DNA of 64,000 nt from assembly GCF_000176915.2 (NCBI RefSeq), contig NC_014844.1, forward strand, positions 1,426,001 through 1,490,000. The letters run 5' to 3'. Positions 1-10,508 of the stretch are shown here, one piece after another (within the stretch, counting starts at the first letter, position 1; each line of letters starts with the position of its first letter). The translations under genes and the position numbers were made by a program. The notes under the pieces were generated by a model, which saw only the letters and a program-made list of their open reading frames with translations, had not been told where the DNA came from and searched no databases. Origin of the DNA: Pseudodesulfovibrio aespoeensis Aspo-2 (lineage in GTDB: Bacteria > Desulfobacterota > Desulfovibrionia > Desulfovibrionales > Desulfovibrionaceae).

Positions 1-1
1 G

Positions 2-670
2 CCCCTGTCCGTGTTCGAAGACAGCATGTCCCTTGGCGTGGCCGTGCCCATGAAGAGTGTGGTTCCGGCCATGGGCAGCGACACCTTTTTACAATTTTTT
101 GGAGGCGGGCTTGTGCTTCTGGCCGCATGCGCGCTGTTTCTGCTGCGCAGGTACCGGGCCAGGATCGAGACCCTGGGCATGCGTCACGGCGCGGCCCGGA
201 CCGCTCAGGACGTGCTGAGTCTCATTGCCGAGGGCGAATGCAGCGTGCTTGAATTCAAGCAGACCATGCGGTTCAACCTCAAGGCGGGCAAGAACGGCAA
301 GGAGATCGAACACGCCATTGTCAAGACCGTGGCCGCCTTCATGAATTCTGAGGGCGGCATGCTCCTGATCGGTGTTGCCGACGATGGCATGGTCACCGGC
401 TTTGGCGAGGACAATTTCGCCAGCGACGACAAGGCGCTGCTGCACCTCAACAACCTTGTGAACCAGTATGTCGGGGCTGAATTCTCGCGCTATGTCGATA
501 CCATGGTCATTGAAGTCAATGGCAGGCCGGTCATCCGCGTCCTGTGCACGCCCGCTTCGGCCCCGGCCATCCTCAAGACGGGCCAGAGCGAGGAGTTCTA
601 TGTGCGCAGCGGCCCGGCCAGCCGCCAGCTCACCCTGAGCCAGTTTTACGAATGGCTCCAGAACCATTGA
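2..670 (+). CDS. AlbA_2-domain membrane protein (5' end outside window)
   Basis: The frame is open from the first base of the window, so the visible part is the C-terminal end of a longer protein. One hydrophobic segment (about bases 86-145, FLQFFGGGLVLLAACALFLL) is followed by an arginine-rich cytoplasmic edge. From about base 206 comes an AlbA_2 (Schlafen-type, divergent AAA_4) domain, recognised from the patterns ESVLEFKQT-like ECSVLEFKQT, FMNSEGGMLLIGV and FYVRSGPASR. Family members bind nucleic acids or act as regulators; here the domain is membrane-tethered and probably sits behind a periplasmic sensor region. A possible internal GTG start at base 11 has no clear ribosome binding site. 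The partner and signal cannot be read from this fragment. Confidence 0.75.
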   Translation, partial: PLSVFEDSMSLGVAVPMKSVVPAMGSDTFLQFFGGGLVLLAACALFLLRRYRARIETLGMRHGAARTAQDVLSLIAEGECSVLEFKQTMRFNLKAGKNGKEIEHAIVKTVAAFMNSEGGMLLIGVADDGMVTGFGEDNFASDDKALLHLNNLVNQYVGAEFSRYVDTMVIEVNGRPVIRVLCTPASAPAILKTGQSEEFYVRSGPASRQLTLSQFYEWLQNH

Positions 671-785
671 TGGTGCTGGCAACGGGCATGGAGAGGCGGA
701 CCAAAAGCCTTTACATCCATGTGAATATCGGCCACACTTCTTCCCTTTCATAAAGACCGGCAATCGATGATGGAGTACACGTACG

Positions 786-1688
786 ATGCCCAAGAATTTC
801 CTGACTATTTTGGATATGCCCAGGGACGAGGCCCGGCAGGTGCTGCTGCGCGCCAAGGAGATGAAGGACGGAAAAGTCCGCACCGACCTCCTGGCAGGCA
901 AGACCCTGCTCCTGATTTTCGAGAAGGCCTCCACCCGCACGCGGGTCTCTTTTGAAGTGGGCGTGCGCCAGCTTGGCGGCGACCCGGTCTTCATCACCTC
1001 GCGTGACTCGCAGTTGGGCCGCAGCGAGCCCCTCAAGGACACCGCGCGGGTGCTCTCGCGCTACGCGGACGGACTCATCGTGCGCACCTTTGGCCAGGAA
1101 AAGCTCGAAACCCTGGTCAAATACGGGACCATTCCGGTCATCAACGCCCTGACCGACGAGTACCATCCCTGCCAGATCATGTCCGACGTGCTGACCATGT
1201 ACGAGCGCACGCCCAGCCTCGACGAGATCAAGGTGGCCTGGATCGGCGACGGCAACAACATGGCCCACTCGTTCATCAATGCGGCGGCCACCTTTGGCTT
1301 TGCCCTCTCCCTGGCCTGCCCGGCGGGATACCTGCCCGACCAGGGTATCCTGGACAAGGCCCGCAGCCTGGGCGCGGACATCACCCTGACCGACGATCCG
1401 GCCAGGGCCGTGGCCGGGGCGCACTATGTCAACACCGATGTCTGGGCATCCATGGGACAGGAAGAGGAGCAGAAGAAGCGCGAGGCCGCCTTTGCCGGGT
1501 ATGCCGTGGACGATGTGCTCATGGCCAAGGCCGCGCCGGGCGCCTGCTTCATGCACTGCCTGCCCGCCCACCGGGGCGAGGAGGTCAGCGAGGCCGTGTT
1601 CGAGGGGCCTGCCTCCATCGTCTGGGACCAGGCCGAGAACCGGCTGCACATGCAAAAGGCCATCATCGAATGGATTTACAGCAATTAA
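786..1688 (+). CDS. argF: Ornithine carbamoyltransferase
   Basis: Converts ornithine and carbamoyl phosphate to citrulline in cytoplasmic arginine synthesis. The carbamoyl-phosphate motif STRTR is at residues 49-53, HPCQ at 127-130, the ornithine loop SMG at 222-224 and HCLP at 257-260. At 300 residues it has the normal family length. The ATG follows a GGAG ten bases upstream; an ATG pair at 767/770 lies in another frame. It is 30 bases ahead of argG, so argF-argG-argH form the last three steps of arginine synthesis in pathway order and are probably one transcript. Confidence 0.97.
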   Translation: MPKNFLTILDMPRDEARQVLLRAKEMKDGKVRTDLLAGKTLLLIFEKASTRTRVSFEVGVRQLGGDPVFITSRDSQLGRSEPLKDTARVLSRYADGLIVRTFGQEKLETLVKYGTIPVINALTDEYHPCQIMSDVLTMYERTPSLDEIKVAWIGDGNNMAHSFINAAATFGFALSLACPAGYLPDQGILDKARSLGADITLTDDPARAVAGAHYVNTDVWASMGQEEEQKKREAAFAGYAVDDVLMAKAAPGACFMHCLPAHRGEEVSEAVFEGPASIVWDQAENRLHMQKAIIEWIYSN

Positions 1689-1718
1689 AGCTAGATGGAA
1701 TAGCGAGGAAATAATCAG

Positions 1719-2951
1719 ATGAGCAAGCTGGAAAAAGTCGTTCTCGCCTACTCGGGCGGACTTGACACATCGATCATTCTCAAGTGGATCAAGAACAACT
1801 ACGACTGCGACGTGGTCTGCATGACCGCAGACCTCGGCCAGGGCGAGGAGATGGACGGCATCGAGCAGAAGGCGCTGACCACCGGAGCGGTCAAGGCGTA
1901 TGTCGAGGATCTGCGCGAGGAGTTTGTGCGCGATTACGTCTTCCCCATGTTCCGCGCCAGCGCCCTGTACGAGGGCCGCTATCTGCTCGGCACGGCCATT
2001 GCCCGGCCCCTGATCGCCAAGCGCATGGTCGAGATTGCCGAGGTCGAGGGCGCCCAGGCCGTGGCCCACGGCGCCACGGGCAAGGGCAACGATCAGGTCC
2101 GGTTCGAGCTGGCCACCATGGCCCTCAACCCGCGCCTGAAGACCATCGCCCCCTGGCGCGAATGGGACATGAAGTCGCGCACCGATCTCATCAACTACGC
2201 CAAGGAGAACTCCATCCCGGTGCCGGTGAGCCGCGCCAAGCCGTGGTCCATCGACGCCAACCTGCTGCACACCTCCTTTGAGGGCGGCGAGCTGGAAGAT
2301 CCGTGGAACTCTCCGGGCCAGGATTGCCACCGCACCGTCACCCCCTTGGAGAAATGTCCGGATCAGGCCGAAGAGATCACCATCGATTTCGAGCGGGGCA
2401 ACCCCGTGGCCGTCAACGACATCCGGTATTCTCCGGCAGCCCTGCTGGCCAAGCTCAACGAGCTGGGCGGCAGGCACGGCATCGGACGAGTTGACATGGT
2501 CGAGAACCGCTTTGTGGGCATGAAGTCCCGCGGCGTGTACGAGACGCCCGGCGGCACCATTCTGGCCGCCGCCCACCGCGACCTCGAAGGGCTGACCATG
2601 GACCGCGAAATGATGCATTTGCGCGACGGCCTCATTCCCCGCTACGCCGAGATGGTCTATTACGGCTACTGGTTCTCGCCGGAGCGCGAGGCGTTGCAGG
2701 CCATGGTGGACAAGTCGCAGGAGAAGGTCACCGGCACCGTGCGCGTCAAGCTCTACAAGGGCAACTGCGTGCCCCTTGGCCGCAAGTCGCCGTTCTCCAT
2801 GTACAATGCCGATTTGGCCACCTTTGAGGAAGATTACGTCTACGACCAGTCCGATGCTGCGGGCTTCATCAAGCTCGTGGGCCTGCGGCTCAAGGGCCGC
2901 ATGCAGCAGAGCAAGTTTGGCGGCAAAGACGTGGAAGACAGCTGCGAGTAA
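1719..2951 (+). CDS. argG: Argininosuccinate synthase
   Basis: Joins citrulline and aspartate with ATP to give argininosuccinate. The N-type ATP pyrophosphatase P-loop YSGGLDTS is at residues 11-18. Other family segments are present, including [13 protein letters not shown] near 118 and the citrulline/aspartate binding stretch ending in [15 protein letters not shown]. At 410 residues it is close to the usual length of about 400. It sits between argF and argH, with only three bases before the argH start, which indicates co-translation. Confidence 0.97.
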   Translation: MSKLEKVVLAYSGGLDTSIILKWIKNNYDCDVVCMTADLGQGEEMDGIEQKALTTGAVKAYVEDLREEFVRDYVFPMFRASALYEGRYLLGTAIARPLIAKRMVEIAEVEGAQAVAHGATGKGNDQVRFELATMALNPRLKTIAPWREWDMKSRTDLINYAKENSIPVPVSRAKPWSIDANLLHTSFEGGELEDPWNSPGQDCHRTVTPLEKCPDQAEEITIDFERGNPVAVNDIRYSPAALLAKLNELGGRHGIGRVDMVENRFVGMKSRGVYETPGGTILAAAHRDLEGLTMDREMMHLRDGLIPRYAEMVYYGYWFSPEREALQAMVDKSQEKVTGTVRVKLYKGNCVPLGRKSPFSMYNADLATFEEDYVYDQSDAAGFIKLVGLRLKGRMQQSKFGGKDVEDSCE

Positions 2952-2954
2952 GGT

Positions 2955-4343
2955 ATGGCAGACAAGAAGATGTGGGGAGGGCGGTTCTCAGGCGGAACCG
3001 CCGCGTCCATGGAGGCGTATTCCGAGTCCGTGTCCTTTGACTGGCGGCTCTATGCCGAGGACATCCTCGGCTCACAGGCCCATGCCCGCATGCTGGCGCG
3101 CCAGGGATTCCTGACCGACGACGAAGCCGTGCGCATCTGCGACGGGCTGGACGCGGTCCGGGCCGAGATCGAGGCCGGGGAGTTTGTCTGGAAGACCGGG
3201 CACGAGGACGTGCACATGAACATCGAGTCGCGTCTGACCGAGCTCATCGGCCCCCTGGGCGGCAAGCTGCATACGGCGCGCAGCCGCAACGACCAGGTGG
3301 CCCTGGATTTCCGGCTCCATGTGGCGGCTCGGCTGGCGGCCTGGCAGGAGCGTCTGGCCGCGCTGATCAAGGTCTATGCGGACCGGGCCGACGAGCACCG
3401 GGACACCCTGCTGCCCGGATGCACCCACTTCCAGCCCGCCCAGCCCGTGAGCCTCGCCCACCATCTGCTGGCCTACTGCCAGATGTTCAGGCGCGACCAC
3501 GAGCGGCTGGCCGACTGCCTGAAGCGCGTCCGGGTCATGCCCCTGGGCGCGGCGGCCCTGGCCGGGACCACCCATCCGGTCGATCCCGCCTTTGTGGCCC
3601 AACAGCTCGGCATGGAAGCGGTCTTCGCCAACTCCATGGATGCCGTGGCGGACCGCGATTTTGTGCTTGAGGCCGTGTTCGCGGGCAGCGTGGTCATGAC
3701 GCATCTGTCGCGGATGTGCGAGGAGATCATCATCTGGGCCAATCCCAACTTCGGCTATGTCAGGCTGCCGGACGGCTATTCCACCGGCTCGTCCATCATG
3801 CCGCAGAAGAAGAACCCGGACTCCTGCGAGATCATGCGCGGCAAGACGGGCCGGGTGGTCGGCTCCCTGATGGGGCTTCTGGTGCTGGTCAAGGGGCTGC
3901 CCATGACTTACAACCGGGACATGCAGGAGGACAAGGAGCCATTTTTTGACGCGGACAGGACTGTGACCGCGTCCCTTGAGATCATGGCCGGGCTGCTTCG
4001 CGAGCTGGAATTCGTGCCGGAGAGGATGCTGGCCGCGGTGGAGCGGGGCTTTCTCAACGCCACCGAGCTGGCCGACTATCTGGCGGCCAGGGGATTGCCC
4101 TTCCGCGAGGCGCACCACATCACTGGCGCGGCAGTGGGCTATGCCGAGTCCAAGGGTGTGCGGCTTGAGGATTTGAGCCTGGACGAGATGCGCCGGTTTT
4201 CCGCCCTGATAGACGAGGATGTCTACGGGGTGCTGGATTACCGGGCCGCAGTCAGGCGGCGGAACATGCCGGGCGGCACCGGGCCGCAGTCCGTGGCCGG
4301 GCAGATCACAGCGCTCAGGACGTGGCTCGGTTCTGCCGGATGA
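2955..4343 (+). CDS. argH: Argininosuccinate lyase
   Basis: Cleaves argininosuccinate to arginine and fumarate, the last step of the pathway. The fumarase/aspartase superfamily signature [12 protein letters not shown] lies near residue 280 and carries the catalytic serine loop. Further conserved stretches are [14 protein letters not shown] and [13 protein letters not shown]. The N-terminal MWGGRF is typical of bacterial ArgH. At 462 residues the length is normal. It is the last gene of the arg cluster; a gap of 160 bases then separates it from ftsH. Confidence 0.97.
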   Translation: MADKKMWGGRFSGGTAASMEAYSESVSFDWRLYAEDILGSQAHARMLARQGFLTDDEAVRICDGLDAVRAEIEAGEFVWKTGHEDVHMNIESRLTELIGPLGGKLHTARSRNDQVALDFRLHVAARLAAWQERLAALIKVYADRADEHRDTLLPGCTHFQPAQPVSLAHHLLAYCQMFRRDHERLADCLKRVRVMPLGAAALAGTTHPVDPAFVAQQLGMEAVFANSMDAVADRDFVLEAVFAGSVVMTHLSRMCEEIIIWANPNFGYVRLPDGYSTGSSIMPQKKNPDSCEIMRGKTGRVVGSLMGLLVLVKGLPMTYNRDMQEDKEPFFDADRTVTASLEIMAGLLRELEFVPERMLAAVERGFLNATELADYLAARGLPFREAHHITGAAVGYAESKGVRLEDLSLDEMRRFSALIDEDVYGVLDYRAAVRRRNMPGGTGPQSVAGQITALRTWLGSAG

Positions 4344-4504
4344 TCTCCGGATCCATTTTTTTTGCGTCGTTTCCCTTGATTTTTCACGCAAGGCCATTAC
4401 TTTAGAAAACTGACAGGCTGTCAACAATCGACCGCGTCCACCTGTCGCGGTCCGCTCAAGAGGGCGCACGTGGCCTGAGGCCGCAACGCCCGGAGGAACA
4501 GTAT

Positions 4505-6553
4505 TTGAACAATCATATGAAAAATCTCGTTGTCTGGGCGATCATCTTCGTTTTGATGGTCGTTCTCTTCAACCTGTTCAACCAGCCCCCCCTGCCGCAG
4601 GATCAGCCCTCGTACAGCGAGTTTCTGTCCATGGTGGACAGCGGCGGTGTGGCAGAGGTGAAGATTCAGGGACAGCGGGTCTCCGGTCTCAAGACCTCTG
4701 GCGAACGGTTCCAGGTCTACACCCCTGACGATCCCAATCTCATCGAGACGCTGATCAAGAAGGGCGTGCAGGTCAAGGCCGAGCCGCCGGACGAATCCCC
4801 CTGGTACATGACAGTGCTGCTGTCCTGGTTCCCCATGCTGCTGCTCATCGGCGTCTGGATATTCTTCATGCGCCAGATGCAGGGCGGCGGCAGCGGCGGA
4901 CGCGGGGCCATGAGCTTTGGCCGCTCCAAGGCGCGTCTCATCACCGGGGAGACCGCCAAGGTCACCTTCGACGATGTGGCGGGCGTGGACGAGGCCAAGG
5001 AGGAGCTCTCCGAGATCGTCGATTTCCTGCGTGAGCCGCGCAAGTTCACCCGTCTTGGCGGACGCATCCCCAAGGGCGTGCTCCTGGTGGGCGGACCCGG
5101 CACGGGCAAGACCCTGCTGGCGCGCGCCGTGGCGGGCGAGGCCGGGGTTCCCTTTTATTCCATTTCCGGTTCCGATTTCGTGGAGATGTTCGTGGGTGTG
5201 GGCGCATCGCGTGTTCGCGACCTCTTTGCCCAGGGCAAGAAGAACGCCCCCTGCCTCATCTTCATCGACGAGATTGACGCCGTGGGCCGTCAGCGCGGCG
5301 CGGGACTGGGCGGCGGGCATGACGAGCGCGAGCAGACCCTCAACCAGTTGCTCGTCGAGATGGACGGTTTCGAATCCAACGAGGGCGTCATCCTGGTGGC
5401 GGCCACCAACCGGCCCGACGTGCTCGACCCGGCCCTGCTCAGGCCGGGCCGCTTCGACCGGCAGGTGGTCGTGCCCAGTCCGGACCTGCGTGGCCGCGAG
5501 CACATCCTCAAGGTCCACAGCCGCAAGACTCCCCTCGCGCCCGAAGTGAATCTGCACATCATCGCCAAGGGTACGCCCGGCTTCTCCGGTGCGGACCTTG
5601 AGAATCTGGTCAACGAGGCCGCGCTCTATGCCGCCAAGCTCGGCAAGGATCATGTCAACATGAGCGACTTCGAGGAGGCCAAGGACAAGGTCATGATGGG
5701 CAAGGAGCGGCGCAGCCTCATCCTCTCCGAGGAGGAGAAGCGGACCACGGCCTACCACGAGGCGGGCCATGCCCTGCTGGCCAAGATACTGCCCGGCACC
5801 GATCCGGTCCACAAGGTCTCCATCATCCCGCGCGGTCGTGCCCTGGGCGTGACCATGCAGTTGCCGGGCGAGGACAGGTATAATTATTCCAAGGAGTTCC
5901 TCAAGAACACCATGGTCGTCCTCATGGGAGGCCGGGTGGCCGAGGAGGTGGTCCTCAACCAGCTCACCACCGGGGCCAGCAACGACATCGAGCGCGCCAC
6001 CAAGACCGCGCGCAACATGGTCTGCATGTGGGGCATGAGCGAGAAGCTCGGCCCTTTGAGCTTCGGTGACAGCCAGGAGCAGGTCTTCTTGGGCAAGGAA
6101 TTGATCCACAACAAGGACTATGGAGAAGAGACGGCCAAGACCATCGACGCCGAGGTCAGTCATTTCGTGGCCCAGGCCCACGAGCGGGCCACCAAGCTGA
6201 TCAGGGAGAACCTGATGCATGTGGAAGCCATCGCCTTGGCCCTGCTCGACCGCGAGACCATCACTGGCGCGGACATTGATCTGTTGATGAAGGGCGAGTC
6301 CCTGCCGCCCATGAACAACGGCGGCTCCACGGGCGCTCCCGGATCGTCCGGCACGTCCGCTTCTGGCGACGCGCCGGTCTACACCGCCGAGGGCAAGGTG
6401 GTCGCCGGGCCGGGCTACACCCCGGTCAGCGAAAAACAGCCCGAGGGCGATGACTTCCTCCTAGAGGAGGACGACGGCAAGACCGGTCAGGCCGAGAAGG
6501 CCGACGGGGACTCCGGCGAGAAGTCGGGCGACGGCAACCCGAAGATTCAGTAA
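4505..6553 (+). CDS. ftsH: ATP-dependent zinc metalloprotease FtsH
   Basis: A membrane-anchored AAA+ protease that degrades damaged membrane proteins and short-lived regulators. Two transmembrane segments (about residues 8-24 and 103-122) flank a small periplasmic domain. Walker A GGPGTGKT is near residue 197, a Walker B with IDEIDAVG follows, and the zinc site HEAGH is near 418. The TTG start at 4505 is preferred because GGAGG lies eight bases upstream; an in-frame ATG at 4517 is the alternative. The tail after about residue 600 is a long Gly/Ser/Asp/Glu-rich extension that is probably disordered. Confidence 0.96.
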   Translation: MNNHMKNLVVWAIIFVLMVVLFNLFNQPPLPQDQPSYSEFLSMVDSGGVAEVKIQGQRVSGLKTSGERFQVYTPDDPNLIETLIKKGVQVKAEPPDESPWYMTVLLSWFPMLLLIGVWIFFMRQMQGGGSGGRGAMSFGRSKARLITGETAKVTFDDVAGVDEAKEELSEIVDFLREPRKFTRLGGRIPKGVLLVGGPGTGKTLLARAVAGEAGVPFYSISGSDFVEMFVGVGASRVRDLFAQGKKNAPCLIFIDEIDAVGRQRGAGLGGGHDEREQTLNQLLVEMDGFESNEGVILVAATNRPDVLDPALLRPGRFDRQVVVPSPDLRGREHILKVHSRKTPLAPEVNLHIIAKGTPGFSGADLENLVNEAALYAAKLGKDHVNMSDFEEAKDKVMMGKERRSLILSEEEKRTTAYHEAGHALLAKILPGTDPVHKVSIIPRGRALGVTMQLPGEDRYNYSKEFLKNTMVVLMGGRVAEEVVLNQLTTGASNDIERATKTARNMVCMWGMSEKLGPLSFGDSQEQVFLGKELIHNKDYGEETAKTIDAEVSHFVAQAHERATKLIRENLMHVEAIALALLDRETITGADIDLLMKGESLPPMNNGGSTGAPGSSGTSASGDAPVYTAEGKVVAGPGYTPVSEKQPEGDDFLLEEDDGKTGQAEKADGDSGEKSGDGNPKIQ

Positions 6554-6576
6554 CCGCACCTGAAGGTCGGCCATTG

Positions 6577-7431
6577 ATGATCGACACGACATGGACAGTG
6601 AAGGGGGGCAGGGTCTTGGGCCCCGCCCCCTTTTTCATTGCCGGGATCGTCAACGTGACCCCGGATTCCTTCTATGACGGGGGGGCGCATGGTGTGGTCG
6701 GGAAGGCCGTGGCCCACGGGCTGACCCTGGCCCGCCAGGGCGCGCACATCCTCGACGTGGGCGGCGAGTCCACCCGGCCCTATGCCGAGACTGTTCCGGC
6801 AGAGGCCGAGATTGCGCGGGTGCTGCCGGTCATCGAGGGGCTGCTGGCGTCGGACGAGCTGTCAGGCGGGTCGGCCCCGGCCATTTCGGTGGACACCACC
6901 AAGGCCGTGGTTGCCGCCAGGGCGCTCGATGCCGGGGCGGTCATCCTCAACGACGTGTCCGCCTTTTCCTATGACCCGGCCCTGGCCGATGTCATTGCCC
7001 AGTACAGGCCCGGCTACGTGCTCATGCACAGTCTGGGCAGGCCAGGGACCATGCAGGATTCCCCGCGGTATGCGGATGTGGTGGACGAGGTCATGGCCTT
7101 TTTCGGGGAGAAGCTTGAGCGGCTCGACGCGCTGGGGCTGCCAGGGGACCGGATCGTGCTCGATCCGGGTATCGGGTTCGGCAAGACCCTTGAACACAAC
7201 CTGACCATCCTGCGGGGCATTGAGCGGTTCAAAGCCTTTGGGCTGCCTGTGTTCATGGGGCTTTCCAACAAATCCCTGTGGCAGGGACTGCTCGGCCTGC
7301 CTGTTGACAGGCGGCAGAACGCCACCCAGGCGGCCACGGCGATCATGGCGGCGAAGGGCGTGCCCATCCACCGTGTTCATGAGGTGGAATCGACACGACA
7401 AACATTGACCATCGTTCATCAAATAGCGTAG
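6577..7431 (+). CDS. folP: Dihydropteroate synthase
   Basis: Condenses p-aminobenzoate with dihydropterin pyrophosphate in folate synthesis. Visible signatures are the N-terminal pterin site NVTPDSFYDGG, then DVGGESTRP, VDTTKA, LNDVSAF and LDPGIGFGKT. The length of 284 residues is typical. A TTG three bases upstream (6574) is in frame, but the ATG at 6577 is the more natural start. It follows ftsH by 23 bases, an arrangement found in many proteobacteria, and precedes cdaA by 8 bases. Confidence 0.95.
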   Translation: MIDTTWTVKGGRVLGPAPFFIAGIVNVTPDSFYDGGAHGVVGKAVAHGLTLARQGAHILDVGGESTRPYAETVPAEAEIARVLPVIEGLLASDELSGGSAPAISVDTTKAVVAARALDAGAVILNDVSAFSYDPALADVIAQYRPGYVLMHSLGRPGTMQDSPRYADVVDEVMAFFGEKLERLDALGLPGDRIVLDPGIGFGKTLEHNLTILRGIERFKAFGLPVFMGLSNKSLWQGLLGLPVDRRQNATQAATAIMAAKGVPIHRVHEVESTRQTLTIVHQIA

Positions 7432-7439
7432 TTAAAAAT

Positions 7440-8189
7440 ATGTTTGAACTTTTCGGGATGGAAATAACCTGGCGCGTCGTGCTCGATATCGGGCTCGTGG
7501 GCGTCATCTATTACAACATCATCCTGCTCGTGCGGGGAACCCGCGCCGCCGCCGTGCTCTACGGCATGGTGGTGGTGCTGATCATCTATTACTTCTCCGA
7601 TCAGTTCAATCTGTACACCCTGAGCACCCTGCTGGGCGAGTTCCTCAGTTCCATCTTCCTCGTGGTGGTCATTCTTTTCAGGACAGACATCCGCAAGGCT
7701 CTGGCCAGCGTCGGCACCAAGCGTTTCTGGACCAAGTCCCAGGTTCGCGACGACACGCTGGAGCACCTGATCAACGCGGCCATGGATATGGCGCGCACTC
7801 ATACCGGCGCCATCATTGTCATCGAGAAGAACATGCCCCTGGGCGATATCGTGGAGCGTGGCATCGAGATCGACGCCAAGGTCAACAAGGAACTGCTGTT
7901 GACGATTTTCTTTGCCGACACCCCCCTGCACGACGGTGCGGTCATCATCCGGCGCGACCGGCTCGTGGCCGCGGCCTGCATCCTGCCCCTGTCGTCCAAG
8001 CTGCGCGGCCAGCCCATGTACGGGACGAGGCATCGTGCGGCCCTGGGCATCAGCGAGGAATCGGACGCGGTCACCGTGGTCGTGTCCGAGGAACGGGGCG
8101 AGGTGTCCGTGGCCATGAACGGGCGTCTGACCACCAGCCTGGACGATGTCCGCCTCAGGCGCGTCCTGCGCAACGCTTTGGGACGGTAG
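7440..8189 (+). CDS. cdaA: Diadenylate cyclase CdaA (c-di-AMP synthase)
   Basis: Makes the second messenger c-di-AMP from two ATP. The N-terminal third is hydrophobic with about three membrane segments, and the rest is a DAC (DisA_N) domain. The catalytic DGA motif (LHDGAV) is near residue 164 and the RHR motif (GTRHRAA) near 197; the domain ends with VVSEERG. At 249 residues the length is slightly under the usual 270. The stop is 4 bases before cdaR, and glmM follows, which is the classical cdaA-cdaR-glmM order best known from Firmicutes. Confidence 0.95.
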   Translation: MFELFGMEITWRVVLDIGLVGVIYYNIILLVRGTRAAAVLYGMVVVLIIYYFSDQFNLYTLSTLLGEFLSSIFLVVVILFRTDIRKALASVGTKRFWTKSQVRDDTLEHLINAAMDMARTHTGAIIVIEKNMPLGDIVERGIEIDAKVNKELLLTIFFADTPLHDGAVIIRRDRLVAAACILPLSSKLRGQPMYGTRHRAALGISEESDAVTVVVSEERGEVSVAMNGRLTTSLDDVRLRRVLRNALGR

Positions 8190-8193
8190 GCAT

Positions 8194-9096
8194 ATGAAGA
8201 ATTGGCAGACCATGCTGCTGGCCCTGGCGCTGGCGATATTCACCTGGTTCCTGGTCACCGGGCGCGAGGTCATCGAGACATGGGTCGAGATGCCTGTCAT
8301 CATGACCAACCCGCCCGAAGGCATGATCATCGAAGAGGGCATGATCGAGAAGATTCAGGTCCGTCTGCGCGGCCCCAAGGGGCTTGTGGGCAGCCTGGCT
8401 TCGCAGACCCTGACCTATCCGCTTGACGTGAGCAAACTCTCCATAGGCCAGCAGGTGGTGGAGATCGACGCATCCAAGCTGCCTTTTTCGTCCACCTACG
8501 AGATCATCGAGGTCAGGCCGAACCGGCTCAAGCTGGTGGTGGACCGGCGCACGACCAAGACCATCCCCCTCGAGGCCGCCTGGTCCGGCCAGCTGAATCC
8601 GGATTACGTGCTGCGGGAGGTCCGTGCCACGCCGTCCGAGGTCGAGATCCGGGGGCCTGAGACCAAGCTGGGCAAGATCACGGCCACCAAGGTGGTGCTG
8701 CACGAGGACTTTCTCGAAAACGTCCCGGAGCAATGGGCCGAGGACGTGGGGGTCGAACTGCCCGACGAGATCAGGGCATCGCCCGGCAAGGTCCGGGTGG
8801 AGGCGTTCTTCAGCGCCAAGACGCGTGAGATATGGGTCAAGCTCCCTCTCTCTTACGATGAACCGCGCGGCTACGGGGTTGCCGTGGCGCAGGACTTCGT
8901 ACGTCTGCTCATCGACGGCCCCATTGCCCTTTTTCGCAACAACGACTACCGGACCGGCATGGTTGCAACCCTCGTCTTCCCGGAGGACATGGCCGCAGGC
9001 CGGCATGAACTCGACTATCAGGTGGCACTGCCCGAGGGGTGTCAGTTGATGAGAAAGAATCCCGAGACCATCTCGATCACACTGACCAGGAAATAA
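8194..9096 (+). CDS. cdaR: YbbR-domain protein (CdaR-type regulator of CdaA)
   Basis: A membrane-anchored protein with one N-terminal transmembrane helix (about residues 5-22) followed by an extracytoplasmic region of tandem YbbR-type beta domains, marked by repeated patterns such as [25 protein letters not shown] and [11 protein letters not shown]. In Firmicutes CdaR binds CdaA and alters its activity; the same role is inferred here from order and spacing. The start at 8194 was chosen because it begins at the membrane anchor right after the cdaA stop. An upstream in-frame start at 8146 would overlap cdaA. Confidence 0.9.
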   Translation: MKNWQTMLLALALAIFTWFLVTGREVIETWVEMPVIMTNPPEGMIIEEGMIEKIQVRLRGPKGLVGSLASQTLTYPLDVSKLSIGQQVVEIDASKLPFSSTYEIIEVRPNRLKLVVDRRTTKTIPLEAAWSGQLNPDYVLREVRATPSEVEIRGPETKLGKITATKVVLHEDFLENVPEQWAEDVGVELPDEIRASPGKVRVEAFFSAKTREIWVKLPLSYDEPRGYGVAVAQDFVRLLIDGPIALFRNNDYRTGMVATLVFPEDMAAGRHELDYQVALPEGCQLMRKNPETISITLTRK

Positions 9097-9127
9097 TCGC
9101 CGCTTTCGCGGCACGCTGGAGCATTCC

Positions 9128-10480
9128 ATGAAGCAGAGGCTTTTCGGAACCGATGGCCTGCGCGGCCAGGGCAACATATTCCCCATGACCCCGGAGATCG
9201 CGCTCAAGCTCGGTCTGGCCGCCGGGCAGTACTTTCGCAACGGATCGGGCCGCAACCGGGTGGTCATCGGCAAGGACACGCGGCTTTCGGGCTATGTCTT
9301 CGAGACCGCGCTGACCTCCGGGCTGTGCGCCAACGGCATGGATGTCTTTCTGGTGGGCCCGCTGCCCACCCCGGCCATCTCGTTTCTGACGCGCAACATG
9401 CGCGCCGATCTCGGCGTGGTCATCTCGGCCAGCCACAACCCGTTCATGGACAACGGCATCAAATTCTTCGACCGCGAGGGGTTCAAGCTCCCCGACGAGG
9501 TGGAGGACGAGATCAGCGAACTGGTCATGGCCGAGCATCCCCGCTGGGAGTACCCTGCGCCCGAGGATATCGGCAAGGCGCATCGCATCGTGGACGCGCA
9601 GGGACGCTACATCGTCTATCTCAAGAACAGCTTTTCGCCCAGGTTGACCCTGGACGGCCTCAAGGTGGTCCTCGACTGTGCTCACGGCGCGGCCTACGGG
9701 GTGGCTCCCATGGTTCTGGAAGAGCTCGGGGCCACGGTCATCAAGATCGGTGTGAGTCCCGACGGGTTGAACATCAACCACAAGTGCGGCTCGCTCTATC
9801 CTGAGGTCGTCTCCAACATCGTGGTGGACGAGGGGGCCGACATCGGTATCGCCCTGGACGGAGACGCCGACCGGCTCATCGTCTGCGACGAGAAGGGGCG
9901 CATTCTCGACGGCGACCAGATCATGGCCCTGAGCGCTCTTGAGATGATGGAGAAGGGCAGGCTGCCGAAAAACATGCTCGTGTCCACGGTCATGAGCAAC
10001 ATGGCCCTGGAGCTGTTCATGCGGCAGCACGGCGGCACGCTGCTGCGCACTGCGGTGGGCGACCGCTATGTGGTCGAGGCCATGCGCCGCGAGGGGGCCA
10101 GGCTGGGCGGCGAGCAGTCGGGCCATCTGATTTTCATGGATCATTCCACCACGGGCGACGGACTCCTTGCCGCGCTGCAATTATTGCGTATAATGGTGGA
10201 AAAGGACAAGCCGCTCTCGGAGCTGGCTGGCCTGCTCGAACCCTTCCCCCAGATGTTGCGCAACGTCCATGTGGAGCGCAAGATCCCGTTTGCGCAGGCT
10301 CCCGGCCTCCAGGCCGAGGTGGCCCGCGTTGAACAGGCCCTGCACGGCAAGGGGCGCGTCCTCTTGCGCTATTCGGGCACCGAGGCCGTCTGCCGGGTCA
10401 TGGTCGAGGGGCCGGACCTGGACACGGTGCAGCGGCACGTCATGGAACTGGTCGAGGCCTGCGAAAAGCATCTGCGGTAG
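9128..10480 (+). CDS. glmM: Phosphoglucosamine mutase
   Basis: Interconverts glucosamine-6-phosphate and glucosamine-1-phosphate on the way to UDP-GlcNAc. The N-terminal FGTDGLRG motif is present, the phosphoserine loop ISASHNP places the catalytic serine at residue 102, the metal loop DGDADR follows, and the C-terminal sugar-phosphate site RYSGTE is present. At 450 residues the length is normal. It follows cdaR by 31 bases. In other bacteria CdaA and GlmM interact, so the clustering suggests that c-di-AMP synthesis and cell-wall precursor flow are coupled. Confidence 0.96.
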   Translation: MKQRLFGTDGLRGQGNIFPMTPEIALKLGLAAGQYFRNGSGRNRVVIGKDTRLSGYVFETALTSGLCANGMDVFLVGPLPTPAISFLTRNMRADLGVVISASHNPFMDNGIKFFDREGFKLPDEVEDEISELVMAEHPRWEYPAPEDIGKAHRIVDAQGRYIVYLKNSFSPRLTLDGLKVVLDCAHGAAYGVAPMVLEELGATVIKIGVSPDGLNINHKCGSLYPEVVSNIVVDEGADIGIALDGDADRLIVCDEKGRILDGDQIMALSALEMMEKGRLPKNMLVSTVMSNMALELFMRQHGGTLLRTAVGDRYVVEAMRREGARLGGEQSGHLIFMDHSTTGDGLLAALQLLRIMVEKDKPLSELAGLLEPFPQMLRNVHVERKIPFAQAPGLQAEVARVEQALHGKGRVLLRYSGTEAVCRVMVEGPDLDTVQRHVMELVEACEKHLR

Positions 10481-10508
10481 ATTCAAAGCACTTTCACGGA
10501 GGACTCCC

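Noticed and set aside
671-785. ARG box upstream of argF
   Set aside because: Only a TGTGAATAT half-site is seen; no full palindromic ARG operator could be found.
711-2618. A 635-residue minus-strand frame opposite argF and argG
   Set aside because: High GC third positions keep the antisense frame open; the sense strand encodes complete arg enzymes.
4375-4399. A heat-shock (sigma-32 type) promoter before ftsH
   Set aside because: CTTGATT and GGCCATTA resemble the two boxes, but the spacing of about 10 bases is too short and the match is partial.
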